The position numbers and the translations under genes were made by a program. From JBLIRR01 sp049472395 (GTDB taxonomy: Bacteria > SZUA-182 > DTGQ01 > JBLIRR01), in contig JBLIRR010000011.1 in NCBI GenBank assembly GCA_049472395.1, positions 62,001-126,000 of the forward strand: a stretch of 64,000 nucleotides of DNA. Reading direction: 5' to 3'. The notes beneath the pieces are model-generated. The model made no database searches. It worked only from the letters and a program-made list of their open reading frames with translations, and had not been told where the DNA came from. Shown one piece after another: positions 8,941 to 18,102 of the stretch (positions are counted from its first letter, which is position 1; each line of letters opens with the position of its first letter).

Positions 8941-8992
8941 TCCCAAAATAGAGTATTATTTTCTTCTCTTATAATGTTTACTACTTTTGGGA
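8941..8992 (+). promoter_or_regulatory. Possible feoB control region: inverted repeat around a -10 box
   Basis: TCCCAAAA (8941-8948) and TTTTGGGA (8985-8992) are perfect inverted arms flanking TATAAT at 8970-8975. The second arm contains the GGGAG ribosome site of feoB. No good -35 is seen. The arms could be an operator or could pair in RNA and hide the ribosome site. Confidence 0.3.
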
Positions 8993-9000
8993 GATAGATA

Positions 9001-10713
9001 GTGAAAATTTTGCTTATGGGAAATCCTAATGTAGGCAAAAGTGTGGTCTTTTCAAGGCTCACCGGGATTAAAGTAATTTCCTCCAACTATCCGGGAACAA
9101 CAGTGGAATTTACAAAGGGATCTATGAAATATTTAGATAAATTGGTGGAGGTTATCGATGTCCCTGGTACATATAGCCTCAATCCTTCGTCCGACGCAGA
9201 ACGTGTCGCCTTAAAATTAGTACCGGAGGGTGATCTCATTATCAATGTAATCGACGCGACCAATCTTGAAAGAAATCTCTATCTTACATTTCAATTGATT
9301 GAACAACAAAAGCCTATGGTCGTTGTCTTGAATATGTGGGATGATGCTCAGCATCGGGGTATCCTCATTGATGTGAATCAACTTGAAGCCTTTCTGCGAG
9401 TTCCTGTAATACCGGTTGTTGCCATTACCGGTGAAGGAATAAGCGAAGTCGTATCACGATTGCCTGAAGCTCGTGCCCCCAAAATTCATACGCACACGAA
9501 GGATGAAAAATGGGCTGACATAGGGGCCCTTACTCAAAAGGTACAGAGAATTACGCATCATCATCATACAGCCCTTGAGCGATTTGAAGATTTATCAATT
9601 CACCCATTCACGGGAATCATTATTGCCGTGGTTGTTGCATGGATTACGTTTTGGGTCGTTCGATTTATCGGGGAAGGGCTGATAAACACTGTGCTTGATC
9701 CCTTATTTACAGGTGTTTTACACCCATATCTTATGAAACTGAGTATTTCACTGGGTTCGTCAGGATTCAGTCATGAAATATTAATTGGCAAATTAATTAA
9801 CGGACAGATCGATTTTACTCAATCTTTCGGCCTTTTAACCACCGGCCTCTATGTCCCCTTTGTAATGGTGCTTCCCTATGTGCTTTCTTTCTATTTTATG
9901 CTCGGTTTTCTTGAAGATCTCGGCTATTTACCCCGCATCGCAGTGCTTGCCGATAATTTTATGCACAAAATAGGGCTTCATGGTTATGCGATTATTCCGA
10001 CAATACTCTCTTTTGGCTGTTCAGTGCCAGGGATTATGGCCACTCGCATACTTGAGGACCGCCGTGGAAAATTCATAACCGCCACTCTGCTTATGGTAGG
10101 CATTCCATGTATGTCTCAAACCGCTGTTATTATTGGCCTTGTGAGTAAGTTTGGAGACAGGTATGTTTTTCTTATCTTTGCCGTATTATTTCTCATATGG
10201 ATAAGTCTTGGCCTTTTTTTAAACCAATTTCTTAAGGGTGATACGCCGGAAATACTCCTGGAGATCCCTCATTATCATTTCCCAAGAATGCCCGCATTAT
10301 TAAAGAAATTATGGATGCGTATCAAAGGATTCCTCCTTGAGGCTATCCCTATTGTGCTGCTCGGAGTGTTACTGGTCAATATTATGTTTCATTTTGGAAT
10401 AATCGATTTTATCGCTCGACTCTCTCAGCCTGTAATTACTGATTTAATGGGGCTTCCCGGCGAGGTATCCCTCCCCCTTATTATCGGGTTTTTGCGCAAA
10501 GACGTGGCAGTCGGAATGCTGGCTCCCCTGCAACTCAATATCAAACAACTCGTCATAGCATGCACTATTCTCTCTATTTATTTCCCCTGCATTGCCACAT
10601 TTACGATCCTACTCAAAGAAATAGGCATCAAGGATACTGCAAAGGCCGCAGTTATTATGATTCTACTGGCAGTCTTAGTGGGCAGCCTGATGAATTTCCT
10701 TTGGATACTCTAG
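9001..10713 (+). CDS. feoB: Ferrous iron transporter FeoB
   Basis: The protein has 570 residues from GTG 9001, with GGGAG 7 nt upstream. It carries an N-terminal G domain with GNPNVGKS (G1), YPGTT (G2), DVPG (G3) and NMWD (G4), then a spacer with a natural run of four His residues near residue 185. The C-terminal half has multiple membrane helices including GCSVPGIMATR, the conserved FeoB gate motif. It is shorter than the 773-residue E. coli protein, but many FeoB proteins are about this size. It imports Fe(II) across the inner membrane. No feoA or feoC is adjacent. Its place after 47 haem sites' worth of cytochrome fits iron demand. The 3' end converges on aroC with a 6-nt gap. Confidence 0.93.
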   Translation: MKILLMGNPNVGKSVVFSRLTGIKVISSNYPGTTVEFTKGSMKYLDKLVEVIDVPGTYSLNPSSDAERVALKLVPEGDLIINVIDATNLERNLYLTFQLIEQQKPMVVVLNMWDDAQHRGILIDVNQLEAFLRVPVIPVVAITGEGISEVVSRLPEARAPKIHTHTKDEKWADIGALTQKVQRITHHHHTALERFEDLSIHPFTGIIIAVVVAWITFWVVRFIGEGLINTVLDPLFTGVLHPYLMKLSISLGSSGFSHEILIGKLINGQIDFTQSFGLLTTGLYVPFVMVLPYVLSFYFMLGFLEDLGYLPRIAVLADNFMHKIGLHGYAIIPTILSFGCSVPGIMATRILEDRRGKFITATLLMVGIPCMSQTAVIIGLVSKFGDRYVFLIFAVLFLIWISLGLFLNQFLKGDTPEILLEIPHYHFPRMPALLKKLWMRIKGFLLEAIPIVLLGVLLVNIMFHFGIIDFIARLSQPVITDLMGLPGEVSLPLIIGFLRKDVAVGMLAPLQLNIKQLVIACTILSIYFPCIATFTILLKEIGIKDTAKAAVIMILLAVLVGSLMNFLWIL

Positions 10714-10719
10714 CATTAT

Positions 10720-12036
10720 TTATTTCTCGCGCATCTTCTGATAGGCAATATGCTGTATATAATAATCCAAAAGAATAATAGCCATATAAGCCTCAGCAAC
10801 AGGCCAGACCCTTGCCACTATCGTCGGATCACGACGCGTTACAGCGCTCAACACCTTATCTTCCAGGCTTACCTTGTCAATTGTATGTTGATCCTTTCCA
10901 ATAGTAGGCGTTGGTTTCACCGTAATTCGAGCGATAATATCCTGCCCCGTGGTGATGCCGCCGGTTATTCCGCCCGCATTATTACTATCAAAGACAACTC
11001 TCCCCTCCTTCATGCGCATCTGGTCATTACATTTGGATCCCTTCATATCCTTTGCCTTGATACCCGCTCCTATCTCTACCGCCTTTACCGACGCAATACC
11101 TAACATTCTCCCGATTTCTGCATCCAATTTTCGAAAAACAGGCTCTCCCATGCCAGCGGGGATTCCTGTGGCAATTATTTCCACCAACCCCCCTGCTGAG
11201 TCACCCTCATCCCTTATTTCTATAGTACGCTTATGCATCTGCTCTGCTGCTTCGACATCAGGACAATTCAAAGAATAATGGACCCCATATTCGGCTTTTA
11301 TTTTCTCGGGGACCATTTTCTTCACTTTAGCTGCATCCCTAATTTTTTCAAAATCAACAAGAACTGCCATTTTCTCCAATAATCTCATCTCCGGTTTAAG
11401 TAGGCCTGACGCAAAAAAAGCCTGGTATATAACATCATGCTCAACTCTCACTTTTCTGTATGCTTCAGCGACCCTGCGAATTTCTTCAAAAGGCATGTCA
11501 CGGGCAACGACACCCGCGAGTTCCCTGACATACGCATACACGAAAATCCCGTGTTTTTTCAATATTTCTTTTGCCACAGCCCCGGCAGCAACAATTGTAT
11601 TTGTATACCGGCCGCTGAAAATACCCGCTCCGATTGAATCATCACACTCTCCGTATTTTTGATAAGTGGCATACGAGGCATGCCCCGGACGCGGGGTCCT
11701 ATTCGTCACCCTATACTGTTCAATATGTTCAAAATGACGGTCAAGGTTAGGAATTAAAATAACCAAAGGCGTGCCATTTGTTTTACGGGCATTTTCAAAA
11801 CCTACCATCGTATTGTCCACATTAAATCCACTATATAAAATAGGGATATCAGGCTCTTTTCTCGGTGAACTTAATTCTCCCTGACCCGGTTTGCGAAGAA
11901 GCATCTCCCTGTAAATCTGCTCTTCTGTGAATTGCATACCAGGAGGAACTCCCTGAATATGCACAGTCATTCCTTCTTGATACGATCCTCCTCCAACAGT
12001 TAATTTAAATAGTGTGCCTAAATTACATCCATACAT
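10720..12036 (-). CDS. aroC: Chorismate synthase, divergent form
   Basis: The protein has 438 residues from ATG 12036, preceded by GAGGTG; GTG 12045 lies inside that ribosome site and is less likely. It should convert EPSP to chorismate with reduced FMN. Family hallmarks are clear: VPPGM, RPGHASY, AAGAVAKEIL, SNNAGGITGGI, RITVKPTPTIGK and RDPTIVARVWPVAEA. Two conserved places differ. The N-terminal 'GESHG' is replaced by GGGSYQEG, so the first catalytic His is absent, and 'RSSARET' reads IFSGRYTN. It is also longer than the usual 350-400 residues. It is last in the aroH-aroA-aroC operon. Confidence 0.88.
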   Translation of the reverse strand: MYGCNLGTLFKLTVGGGSYQEGMTVHIQGVPPGMQFTEEQIYREMLLRKPGQGELSSPRKEPDIPILYSGFNVDNTMVGFENARKTNGTPLVILIPNLDRHFEHIEQYRVTNRTPRPGHASYATYQKYGECDDSIGAGIFSGRYTNTIVAAGAVAKEILKKHGIFVYAYVRELAGVVARDMPFEEIRRVAEAYRKVRVEHDVIYQAFFASGLLKPEMRLLEKMAVLVDFEKIRDAAKVKKMVPEKIKAEYGVHYSLNCPDVEAAEQMHKRTIEIRDEGDSAGGLVEIIATGIPAGMGEPVFRKLDAEIGRMLGIASVKAVEIGAGIKAKDMKGSKCNDQMRMKEGRVVFDSNNAGGITGGITTGQDIIARITVKPTPTIGKDQHTIDKVSLEDKVLSAVTRRDPTIVARVWPVAEAYMAIILLDYYIQHIAYQKMREK

Positions 12037-12052
12037 AATTTTCACCTCATTC

Positions 12053-13330
12053 TTATAGATATGTTATGTGAGCCCCAAGTGATTCAAGTGTCTTGAAAAA
12101 TTCAGGATAGGTGACCCCAACAGCCTCGGTATCTCGTATTACTGTCTCACCAAGTGATGAAAGCCCTGCTATTGCGAGAGCCATGACAACTCGGTGGTCC
12201 TTATGCCCACAGACCTCTGTGCCCTTTAATTGTCCCCCCTCAATACTCATCCCATCGGGTAATTCTTGAATATTCGCTCCCATTTTGCTCAACTCCTCTG
12301 TCATGACCGAAATTCTGTCTGTCTCCTTTAAGCGAGCTTGAGGAACATTGCGGAGGAGTGTCTTTCCCTTCATAAAACAGGCTAAGGTTGCCATCATGGG
12401 AAGAGCATCCGGAGTTGCATTCAAGTCTATCTCCCTCCCGACAAGCTCTCCACCAGTTACATTGATACCCTCGGATGTAAAGCGAATGCTCGCACCCATG
12501 TCTTTTAAATAATCTACTACTGCTTTATCTCCCTGAGGATCGCTCATATCCAATCCTTTAACCAGAATGCAATTATTATGAAGGGCTCCTGCAGCAAGAA
12601 AGAATGTAGCGGAGGAAAAATCAGCAGGGATTGATCTGTCAAAATGAGGATACCCTTGTCCGCCTGGGATAAAAACCTCGCTTAGGCTCTCATTATGCTC
12701 TACCACTATACCAAGCTCCTTGAGCCATTTGAGGGTAATATACACATATGGCACTTCATTAAGAACAGAGACATGAATTGTCGTATCCGCCTTTGCACAA
12801 GGAGCATTGATTAGCAGGCATGTGAGATATTGGCTCGTCACTGACTCCAATATGGTCTCTCCTCCTCTCAACCTTCCACTCACAATAATCGGGCAGCGTC
12901 CGTTATTTCGTGTTGATAATACAGTCGCGCCCAAGTCATTGAGTGACCTACAAAGGGGGCCCATCGGCCGGCTGCGTATTTGTTCATCTCCGGTAAACAC
13001 AGCATACCCCTCTGAAAGCAAAGCTGCTGAACCTAACGCAATCCTCAGGGTAGTCCCGGAATTAAGCACATTAATTATATCATCCGGAGGCATTACCACC
13101 CCGTCTATACCCTCTATTGTTATGAGTGTATCTTCTTCAACAATCTTTGCTCCAAGCTGTCGATACGCATTTATCGCTGCGCGTGTATCAAATGAATTAA
13201 GCGGCCTTCTAATAATACTTGTTCCTTTGGCAAGACTTGCCAGGGCTATAGCTCTAATCGTATGAGATTTGGACGCCGGTATATGAACCTGACCTTTCAG
13301 GGTAGATTGTTTCAGTATAATTGTGCTCAT
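12053..13330 (-). CDS. aroA: 3-phosphoshikimate 1-carboxyvinyltransferase (EPSP synthase)
   Basis: The 425-residue protein is of normal length. It joins shikimate-3-phosphate and phosphoenolpyruvate, the step before AroC. Visible landmarks are the N-terminal ASKSHTIRA (substrate Lys), LNSGTTLRI, the RSRPMGPL loop, ATPDALPMMA with the catalytic Asp, RLKETDRI and KDHRVVMALA near the C-terminus. The start overlaps the end of aroH by 4 nt (ATGA type). It sits between aroH and aroC, so the operon covers the end of the chorismate branch. Confidence 0.95.
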   Translation of the reverse strand: MSTIILKQSTLKGQVHIPASKSHTIRAIALASLAKGTSIIRRPLNSFDTRAAINAYRQLGAKIVEEDTLITIEGIDGVVMPPDDIINVLNSGTTLRIALGSAALLSEGYAVFTGDEQIRSRPMGPLCRSLNDLGATVLSTRNNGRCPIIVSGRLRGGETILESVTSQYLTCLLINAPCAKADTTIHVSVLNEVPYVYITLKWLKELGIVVEHNESLSEVFIPGGQGYPHFDRSIPADFSSATFFLAAGALHNNCILVKGLDMSDPQGDKAVVDYLKDMGASIRFTSEGINVTGGELVGREIDLNATPDALPMMATLACFMKGKTLLRNVPQARLKETDRISVMTEELSKMGANIQELPDGMSIEGGQLKGTEVCGHKDHRVVMALAIAGLSSLGETVIRDTEAVGVTYPEFFKTLESLGAHITYL

Positions 13331-13701
13331 TTATTACTTTTATCCGGTCTTAATTGTTCAGCTTCATATAGATAAATGTGGTGTATTTGATTTTGCTTCT
13401 GTTCTGTATTGAGGTTAATCATCACTCTAATGCATTTGCCTAAACTGCCCGGCACTGGTATTTCTGTAAAACAGATCAAAGGAACATCCATCCAGCCAAG
13501 CCGTCGCGCTGCAACCGCGGGGAATTCAGCATTGAGATCAGTGGTGACAGAAAAAAGAACACTCCCGATATCCTCTGTAATGATATTATTTGCTTCTACC
13601 ATCTTTTGAAGAAGCTCTTCTGTCCGATTCACTATTTCCTCTTGCTTATTTTCCCGTGCAACTGTTGCTCCTCTTACTCCTCGCATAACCTTGTAGTTCA
13701 T
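13327..13701 (-). CDS. aroH: Chorismate mutase, AroH type
   Basis: The 124-residue protein matches the monofunctional AroH fold: an N-terminal MRGVRGATV, a central ITEDIGSVLFSVTTDLNAEFPAVAARRLGW stretch (split here: SVTTDLNAEFPA then AARRLGW) and a conserved IRVMINLNT before the C-terminus. It converts chorismate to prephenate for Phe and Tyr synthesis. ATG 13701 is preferred because GGGGGTAAGG lies upstream; the internal Met of MRGVRG has a ribosome-like AAGG only 2 nt away. It is the first gene of aroH-aroA-aroC. Confidence 0.92.
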   Translation of the reverse strand: MNYKVMRGVRGATVARENKQEEIVNRTEELLQKMVEANNIITEDIGSVLFSVTTDLNAEFPAVAARRLGWMDVPLICFTEIPVPGSLGKCIRVMINLNTEQKQNQIHHIYLYEAEQLRPDKSNK

Positions 13702-13758
13702 ATATACCTTACCCCCTGAATGGTGTTATGATGCTTTTTTGAAGTTATAGATATAAAA

Positions 13759-13788
13759 ATCTTATCAAAATATTTGTTTATTTGTCAA
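13759..13788 (-). promoter_or_regulatory. Promoter of aroH-aroA-aroC
   Basis: On the minus strand TTGACA (plus 13783-13788) is followed after 18 nt by TAAGAT (plus 13759-13764). It lies just past the stop of the upstream glycosylase gene, about 60 nt before aroH. Confidence 0.55.
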
Positions 13789-13794
13789 ATATGA

Positions 13795-14433
13795 TTATTT
13801 AAATATCTCCCCAGTTTCTTTGTACCAGAGAAGCAAATCCAAATGAGGCATGGGGATACCTACCCCTTGTGCAAATTCTTTCATTTTCCTCTCAATATCT
13901 AAATACAATTTCATCGGCAGGGCAGTGGGCAATTTCTCTATTACTTTGAGCAGATACAAATTTTTAACTATATGCCTATCAAGAATTGCCAGATCTAATC
14001 CTCGCCCTATATTTCTCAGAAAATGGCTTGCTTCTTTGTATCCCATGCCTTTGATATGCTGGACCAGCCATTGCCTCGCGTCGCCTGCGTCATTGAATGC
14101 GGTGATTTTACTCTTAATGATGATTTCCCCTTGGATGGTAAAAAAATTTCGCGCCTCAATAATATACTTCGCTTTATTATTCTTGAATCGCACATCATAG
14201 AGTTCATCAGCAATCTGGGTTGTGCTTCCGTGCAGTAATAATTTTTTGCTCTTGAGCCTCTGTACCGCACTCCAACAACGCCTTGCCCTGCACTGGGGAG
14301 TGAGCATGCAAAAAATAAATTCAGTAAAAATATCATCTTCGCTCCCCGTCTTCCCTACTATTTCAAATTCTTCTATTCTTAGGAGTATTCTCCTTTGGAG
14401 GGGTAGATACATTCCTTTAACCTCATCGATCAT
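13795..14433 (-). CDS. N-glycosylase/DNA lyase (Ogg2-like, HhH-GPD)
   Basis: The protein has about 212 residues from ATG 14433; ATG 14439 is also possible with AAGGA closer. Both starts overlap the end of rlmB. The core reads KGMGYKEASHFLRNIG then DLAILDRHIVKNL, the helix-hairpin-helix plus GPD region with catalytic Lys (in GYKEAS) and Asp (in ILDRH). This pattern fits Ogg2-type 8-oxoguanine DNA glycosylase/AP lyase, best known from archaea such as Methanocaldococcus. N-terminal MLTPQCRA also fits. It removes oxidised guanine from DNA. It is the last gene of the carD transcript. Confidence 0.82.
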   Translation of the reverse strand: MIDEVKGMYLPLQRRILLRIEEFEIVGKTGSEDDIFTEFIFCMLTPQCRARRCWSAVQRLKSKKLLLHGSTTQIADELYDVRFKNNKAKYIIEARNFFTIQGEIIIKSKITAFNDAGDARQWLVQHIKGMGYKEASHFLRNIGRGLDLAILDRHIVKNLYLLKVIEKLPTALPMKLYLDIERKMKEFAQGVGIPMPHLDLLLWYKETGEIFK

Positions 14434-15169
14434 TGTCATGCGTCCTTTGTCGCACTGCCTCATACATCACAATACCTGCTGCAACCGACATATTTAAGGA
14501 ATTAATAGCTGATTTCATAGGCAACGATACCAAAAAATCACATTCGGAGCGCATCAGTCTTGAAAGACCCTTTCCTTCTCCACCAATAACGAGCGCAAGC
14601 GGGAGAGTAAAATCTATAGTATGCCATAGTTCCCCACCGTCTGCCTCAGCCCCAATAATCCAAATACCATTTTTTTTCAATAAACGACAACAATTCACAC
14701 AATTAGATACTCTGACTATTGTTATAAATTCAACGGCTCCTGCTGATGATTTTGCCACTGTCTCATTTACACTCGTGGCTCTCCGCTTTGGAATAATGAG
14801 TGCATGCACGCCCGCGGCGCTCGCAGTGCGAATCAAAGAACCAAGGTTCCTCGGGTCTTCCACTGAATCTGCAATCAGGAGAAATGGAGTAACATTGGAT
14901 GCTTTTAAGTGCGCAATAACCTCAGATAGCCCTTTAAATCTGAGGCTCTCCACTATGGCAACAACACCTTGATGAGAACCCTGCCTTGAAAGCTCATCAA
15001 GCCTTTCTTTGGGGACCCTTTCGCAGATAATCTTCCGGGATTGCGCTATGCTTGATATTTTCTCAATCTTATCGCCACACGCACCCTGAGCAAAAAAGAT
15101 CTTCTCAACTGAACGTTGTCCTGCCTTTAACGCTTCCAAGACAGGATTTCTTCCAAATATTTTCGGCAA
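14423..15169 (-). CDS. rlmB: 23S rRNA (guanosine-2'-O)-methyltransferase RlmB (TrmH/SpoU family)
   Basis: The 248-residue protein begins with IFGRNPVLEAL, the RlmB N-terminal substrate-binding domain (about residues 1-75). The SPOUT domain follows, with SVEDPRNLGSLIRTA, then IIPKRRA, LALVIGGEGKGLSRL and SLPMKSAINSLNMSVAAGI, the three knot motifs that bind S-adenosylmethionine. It likely methylates G2251 of 23S rRNA. It starts 2 nt after the cysS stop, so translation is coupled. Confidence 0.93.
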   Translation of the reverse strand: MPKIFGRNPVLEALKAGQRSVEKIFFAQGACGDKIEKISSIAQSRKIICERVPKERLDELSRQGSHQGVVAIVESLRFKGLSEVIAHLKASNVTPFLLIADSVEDPRNLGSLIRTASAAGVHALIIPKRRATSVNETVAKSSAGAVEFITIVRVSNCVNCCRLLKKNGIWIIGAEADGGELWHTIDFTLPLALVIGGEGKGLSRLMRSECDFLVSLPMKSAINSLNMSVAAGIVMYEAVRQRTHDNDR

Positions 15170-15171
15170 GC

Positions 15172-16614
15172 CTACCTTCCCTTTATTCGCCAGGTAGTAA
15201 TTCCGTCAGAACGGTCTTCTAATTGTATATTTAAGCCAGCCAGACGCTCCCTTACCATATCCGCTATGGAATAATGTTTGTTTTGACGACACTGCTGACG
15301 CACATCAACAAGAACCTTAAGAAGATCATCAACTAATTGATCATCGGAAAATGCAGGCGCTTCTTTTTTCCCGAATAATCCCAAGATAGAGCTTATCTCC
15401 ATAATCCGCTCTTTGGCGATGCGAAGGTCTGTGGCTGTCTGAACTGTGGAATCCTTATTCATAAGTGCCGTATTTATCTGCTTTACCACCTCAAATATAT
15501 GTCCAATTGCCTCTGCCGTATTAAAATCATCATCCATTGCCTTCTCAAATGATGTTTTTAAATTATCCATACGCTCCTTCCATGGAACTGACAATTCTCC
15601 TCGTTTACTCTCACCTACTGAATTCCCAAGCCTATCGATGTTTTTAAAGGCTATATAGACCCGCTCCAATGCCTTTTGGGCCTGGTCTATTGCCTGATCG
15701 GAAAAATCGATCGGACTTCTATAGTGAGTTGAAAGCAAGAAAAAGCGTAATGTCTCTGCACTGTATTTGTCAAGAAGATCTCGTATAGTAAAAAAATTCT
15801 GCAAGGATTTGGACATCTTTTCTTGATTAATGGAGACAAAGCCATTATGTATCCAATAACGGACAAATCTCCTGCCTGTAGCTGCTTCAGACTGGGCGAT
15901 CTCATTTTCATGATGGGGGAAAATAAGGTCTTTTCCCCCCCCATGGATGTCAAACTCTTCTCCTAAATATTTCATTGACATCACAGAACACTCAAGGTGC
16001 CACCCCGGTCTTCCTGGTCCCCAGGGGCTATCCCAGCTTGGCTCTCCTGGCTTTGATTTTTTCCAAAGGACAAAATCAAAGGGATCTTCCTTGCGAGGAT
16101 CAATCTCTATGCGAGCCCCTGCCTTCATTTGCTCAAGACTGCGACCTGATAATTTGCCATATCCCCTAAAACGCTTTACCGCAAAAAATACATCCCCAGA
16201 GGCTTCATACGCAAATCCCTTTTCAACGAGGACCTTTACCAGGTCTATCATCTCCTGCATATGGTCTGTGGCCTTCGGCTCTATATCAGCATCCTGAATA
16301 CCCAAACACCCGAAATCTTCCCTATAGGCTTGTATATATCGTGCAGCTAGCTCTCTGCAATTACAACATTCTTCACGTGCCCGATTAATAATCTTGTCAT
16401 CAATGTCTGTAAAATTGCGCACATAGGTAACTTCATAGCCTTTATATTTTAAATAACGGCGAATAATATCAAAGACCACCGCACCACGAGCATGACCAAG
16501 ATGACACAGGTCATACACTGTCACCCCACATACATACATGCCGATCTTCCCCTTATGAAGTGGCTCAAAAACCTCCTTCTTGCCAGTAAGCGTATTATAT
16601 ACTTTTAGTCCCAT
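15172..16614 (-). CDS. cysS: Cysteinyl-tRNA synthetase
   Basis: The 480-residue protein shows the class I signatures CHLGHARGAVVFD (HIGH motif) and EKMSKSLQN (KMSKS). The first zinc Cys is in MYVCGVTVYD, and the later zinc ligands are in WHLECSVM and IHGGGKDLIFPHHENEIAQSEA (split: HGGGKDL and FPHHENE). It charges tRNA-Cys. The start overlaps the end of gltX by 20 nt, and rlmB follows 2 nt downstream, so gltX-cysS-rlmB are read together. Confidence 0.97.
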   Translation of the reverse strand: MGLKVYNTLTGKKEVFEPLHKGKIGMYVCGVTVYDLCHLGHARGAVVFDIIRRYLKYKGYEVTYVRNFTDIDDKIINRAREECCNCRELAARYIQAYREDFGCLGIQDADIEPKATDHMQEMIDLVKVLVEKGFAYEASGDVFFAVKRFRGYGKLSGRSLEQMKAGARIEIDPRKEDPFDFVLWKKSKPGEPSWDSPWGPGRPGWHLECSVMSMKYLGEEFDIHGGGKDLIFPHHENEIAQSEAATGRRFVRYWIHNGFVSINQEKMSKSLQNFFTIRDLLDKYSAETLRFFLLSTHYRSPIDFSDQAIDQAQKALERVYIAFKNIDRLGNSVGESKRGELSVPWKERMDNLKTSFEKAMDDDFNTAEAIGHIFEVVKQINTALMNKDSTVQTATDLRIAKERIMEISSILGLFGKKEAPAFSDDQLVDDLLKVLVDVRQQCRQNKHYSIADMVRERLAGLNIQLEDRSDGITTWRIKGR

Positions 16615-18097
16615 CTGAATCTAATCCTTTAATATAATCAAAAGCATGGTGAAAGCGAGCACAACAGGTGTCTCTCCCAAGTAAAATTATCAACTGATCA
16701 AGGTCTGGCCCCTCAACTGAACCACTCAGTGCGGCCCGAATTATCATATAGAGAGATTTGCCCTTCACACTGCTCTTCCTTGTGATCTCTTTTACTATTT
16801 CGCGTAAATTCTCCTTTGCGATCATCTCTATGCTGGAAAATACGCTCAATGCCGCCTCAATAACCAGTTGTGCCTCCGGCATTACAAGTATATCATGAGC
16901 ATCGGCATCAATATCAATCGTTGGATTAAAATATACGCGCGCACGATCATAAATCTGCACCACTGTATCGACCTTTGCTTTTACTGAGTCGACAACTTTA
17001 AGCCACCATTCATCTCCCCGCCTCTTTATCTCCTGGCGCCATTCATCTTGTGTGCCTTCCGGAATATATGCAAGACTTAACGCCGCAATTGAATCAAGGG
17101 ATTTTCTGCGAATATAATTTCCATTGAGCCACAACAATTTTTTTGTATCAAATACTGCTGCGCTCTTATTGAGTCTATCAAGAGTAAATTTTCTTACCAG
17201 TTCATCAATCGGGAGGAACTCCTCCCCATCCTCTGAAGACCACCCCAATAATGATAAATAATTCACTAACGCCTCAGGTAAAAATCCCCTCTCACGATAT
17301 TGGGTAACGGATGTGGCGCCATGCCGTTTGCTCAACCGTGTATGGTCAGGCCCAAGAATCATCGAAAGATGCGCAAACCGCGGCAGGGGGAATCCAAAAG
17401 CCTGGTATAAAAGAATCTGCTTAGGAGTGTTTGACAAATGATCTTCTCCGCGTAGAATATGGGTAATATCCATTAATGCATCATCTATTACTACCGCGTA
17501 ATTGTATGCAGCACTCCCATCAGATCGAAGAAGCACAAAATCACCGAGGGCTGTATCCTCAAATTCAACCGCTCCCCGCACAATATCCTCTATAATAATT
17601 CGCTTATCAGGAAGATGAGGAATCCGAAAACGCACTACCGGCTCTCGGCCTTGCCGCTTATATTCCGCGATTTCATGTGCTGTTAAGTTACGGCAATGAC
17701 CGTTATAGAGGGGCATTCTTCGCTGCGCAAGAGCCTTCTGTTTCTGTGTTTCAAGCTCCTCCGCAGAACAATAACAATAATACGCATATCCCTTATCAAT
17801 AAGCTTTTTAACATATTCCCGATAAATATGTGTTCTTTCTGACTGCCGATAAGGGCCAAAAGGGCCTTCAGTAACTGGTCCTTCATCCCAGGAAAGCCCC
17901 AACCACTCTAAATCTTTTTTAATGGTTTCTTCTGAAGCTAAGGATGAACGTTCCCTGTCAGTATCTTCTATTCGAAGGATGAAGTTGCCTTTTTGATTTT
18001 GCGCAAATAGCCAGTTGAATAGAGCAGTTCGCGCATTTCCTATATGAAGATAACCCGTAGGGCTTGGAGCAAAACGGACCCGTACTCGTGCCCCCAT
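16595..18097 (-). CDS. gltX: Glutamyl-tRNA synthetase
   Basis: The 500-residue protein begins VRVRFAPSPTGYLHIGNART (HIGH-type motif) and continues with LRIEDTDRERS. The second signature is RLSKRHGATSV. A Cys-rich stretch (YCYCSAEE then NGHC) after residue 100 may be the zinc site seen in some bacterial GluRS. It charges tRNA-Glu; no gatCAB is in the window, so discrimination cannot be judged. It lies 5 nt after carD, and cysS overlaps its end. Confidence 0.96.
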   Translation of the reverse strand: MGARVRVRFAPSPTGYLHIGNARTALFNWLFAQNQKGNFILRIEDTDRERSSLASEETIKKDLEWLGLSWDEGPVTEGPFGPYRQSERTHIYREYVKKLIDKGYAYYCYCSAEELETQKQKALAQRRMPLYNGHCRNLTAHEIAEYKRQGREPVVRFRIPHLPDKRIIIEDIVRGAVEFEDTALGDFVLLRSDGSAAYNYAVVIDDALMDITHILRGEDHLSNTPKQILLYQAFGFPLPRFAHLSMILGPDHTRLSKRHGATSVTQYRERGFLPEALVNYLSLLGWSSEDGEEFLPIDELVRKFTLDRLNKSAAVFDTKKLLWLNGNYIRRKSLDSIAALSLAYIPEGTQDEWRQEIKRRGDEWWLKVVDSVKAKVDTVVQIYDRARVYFNPTIDIDADAHDILVMPEAQLVIEAALSVFSSIEMIAKENLREIVKEITRKSSVKGKSLYMIIRAALSGSVEGPDLDQLIILLGRDTCCARFHHAFDYIKGLDSDGTKSI

Positions 18098-18102
18098 AAT
18101 TC

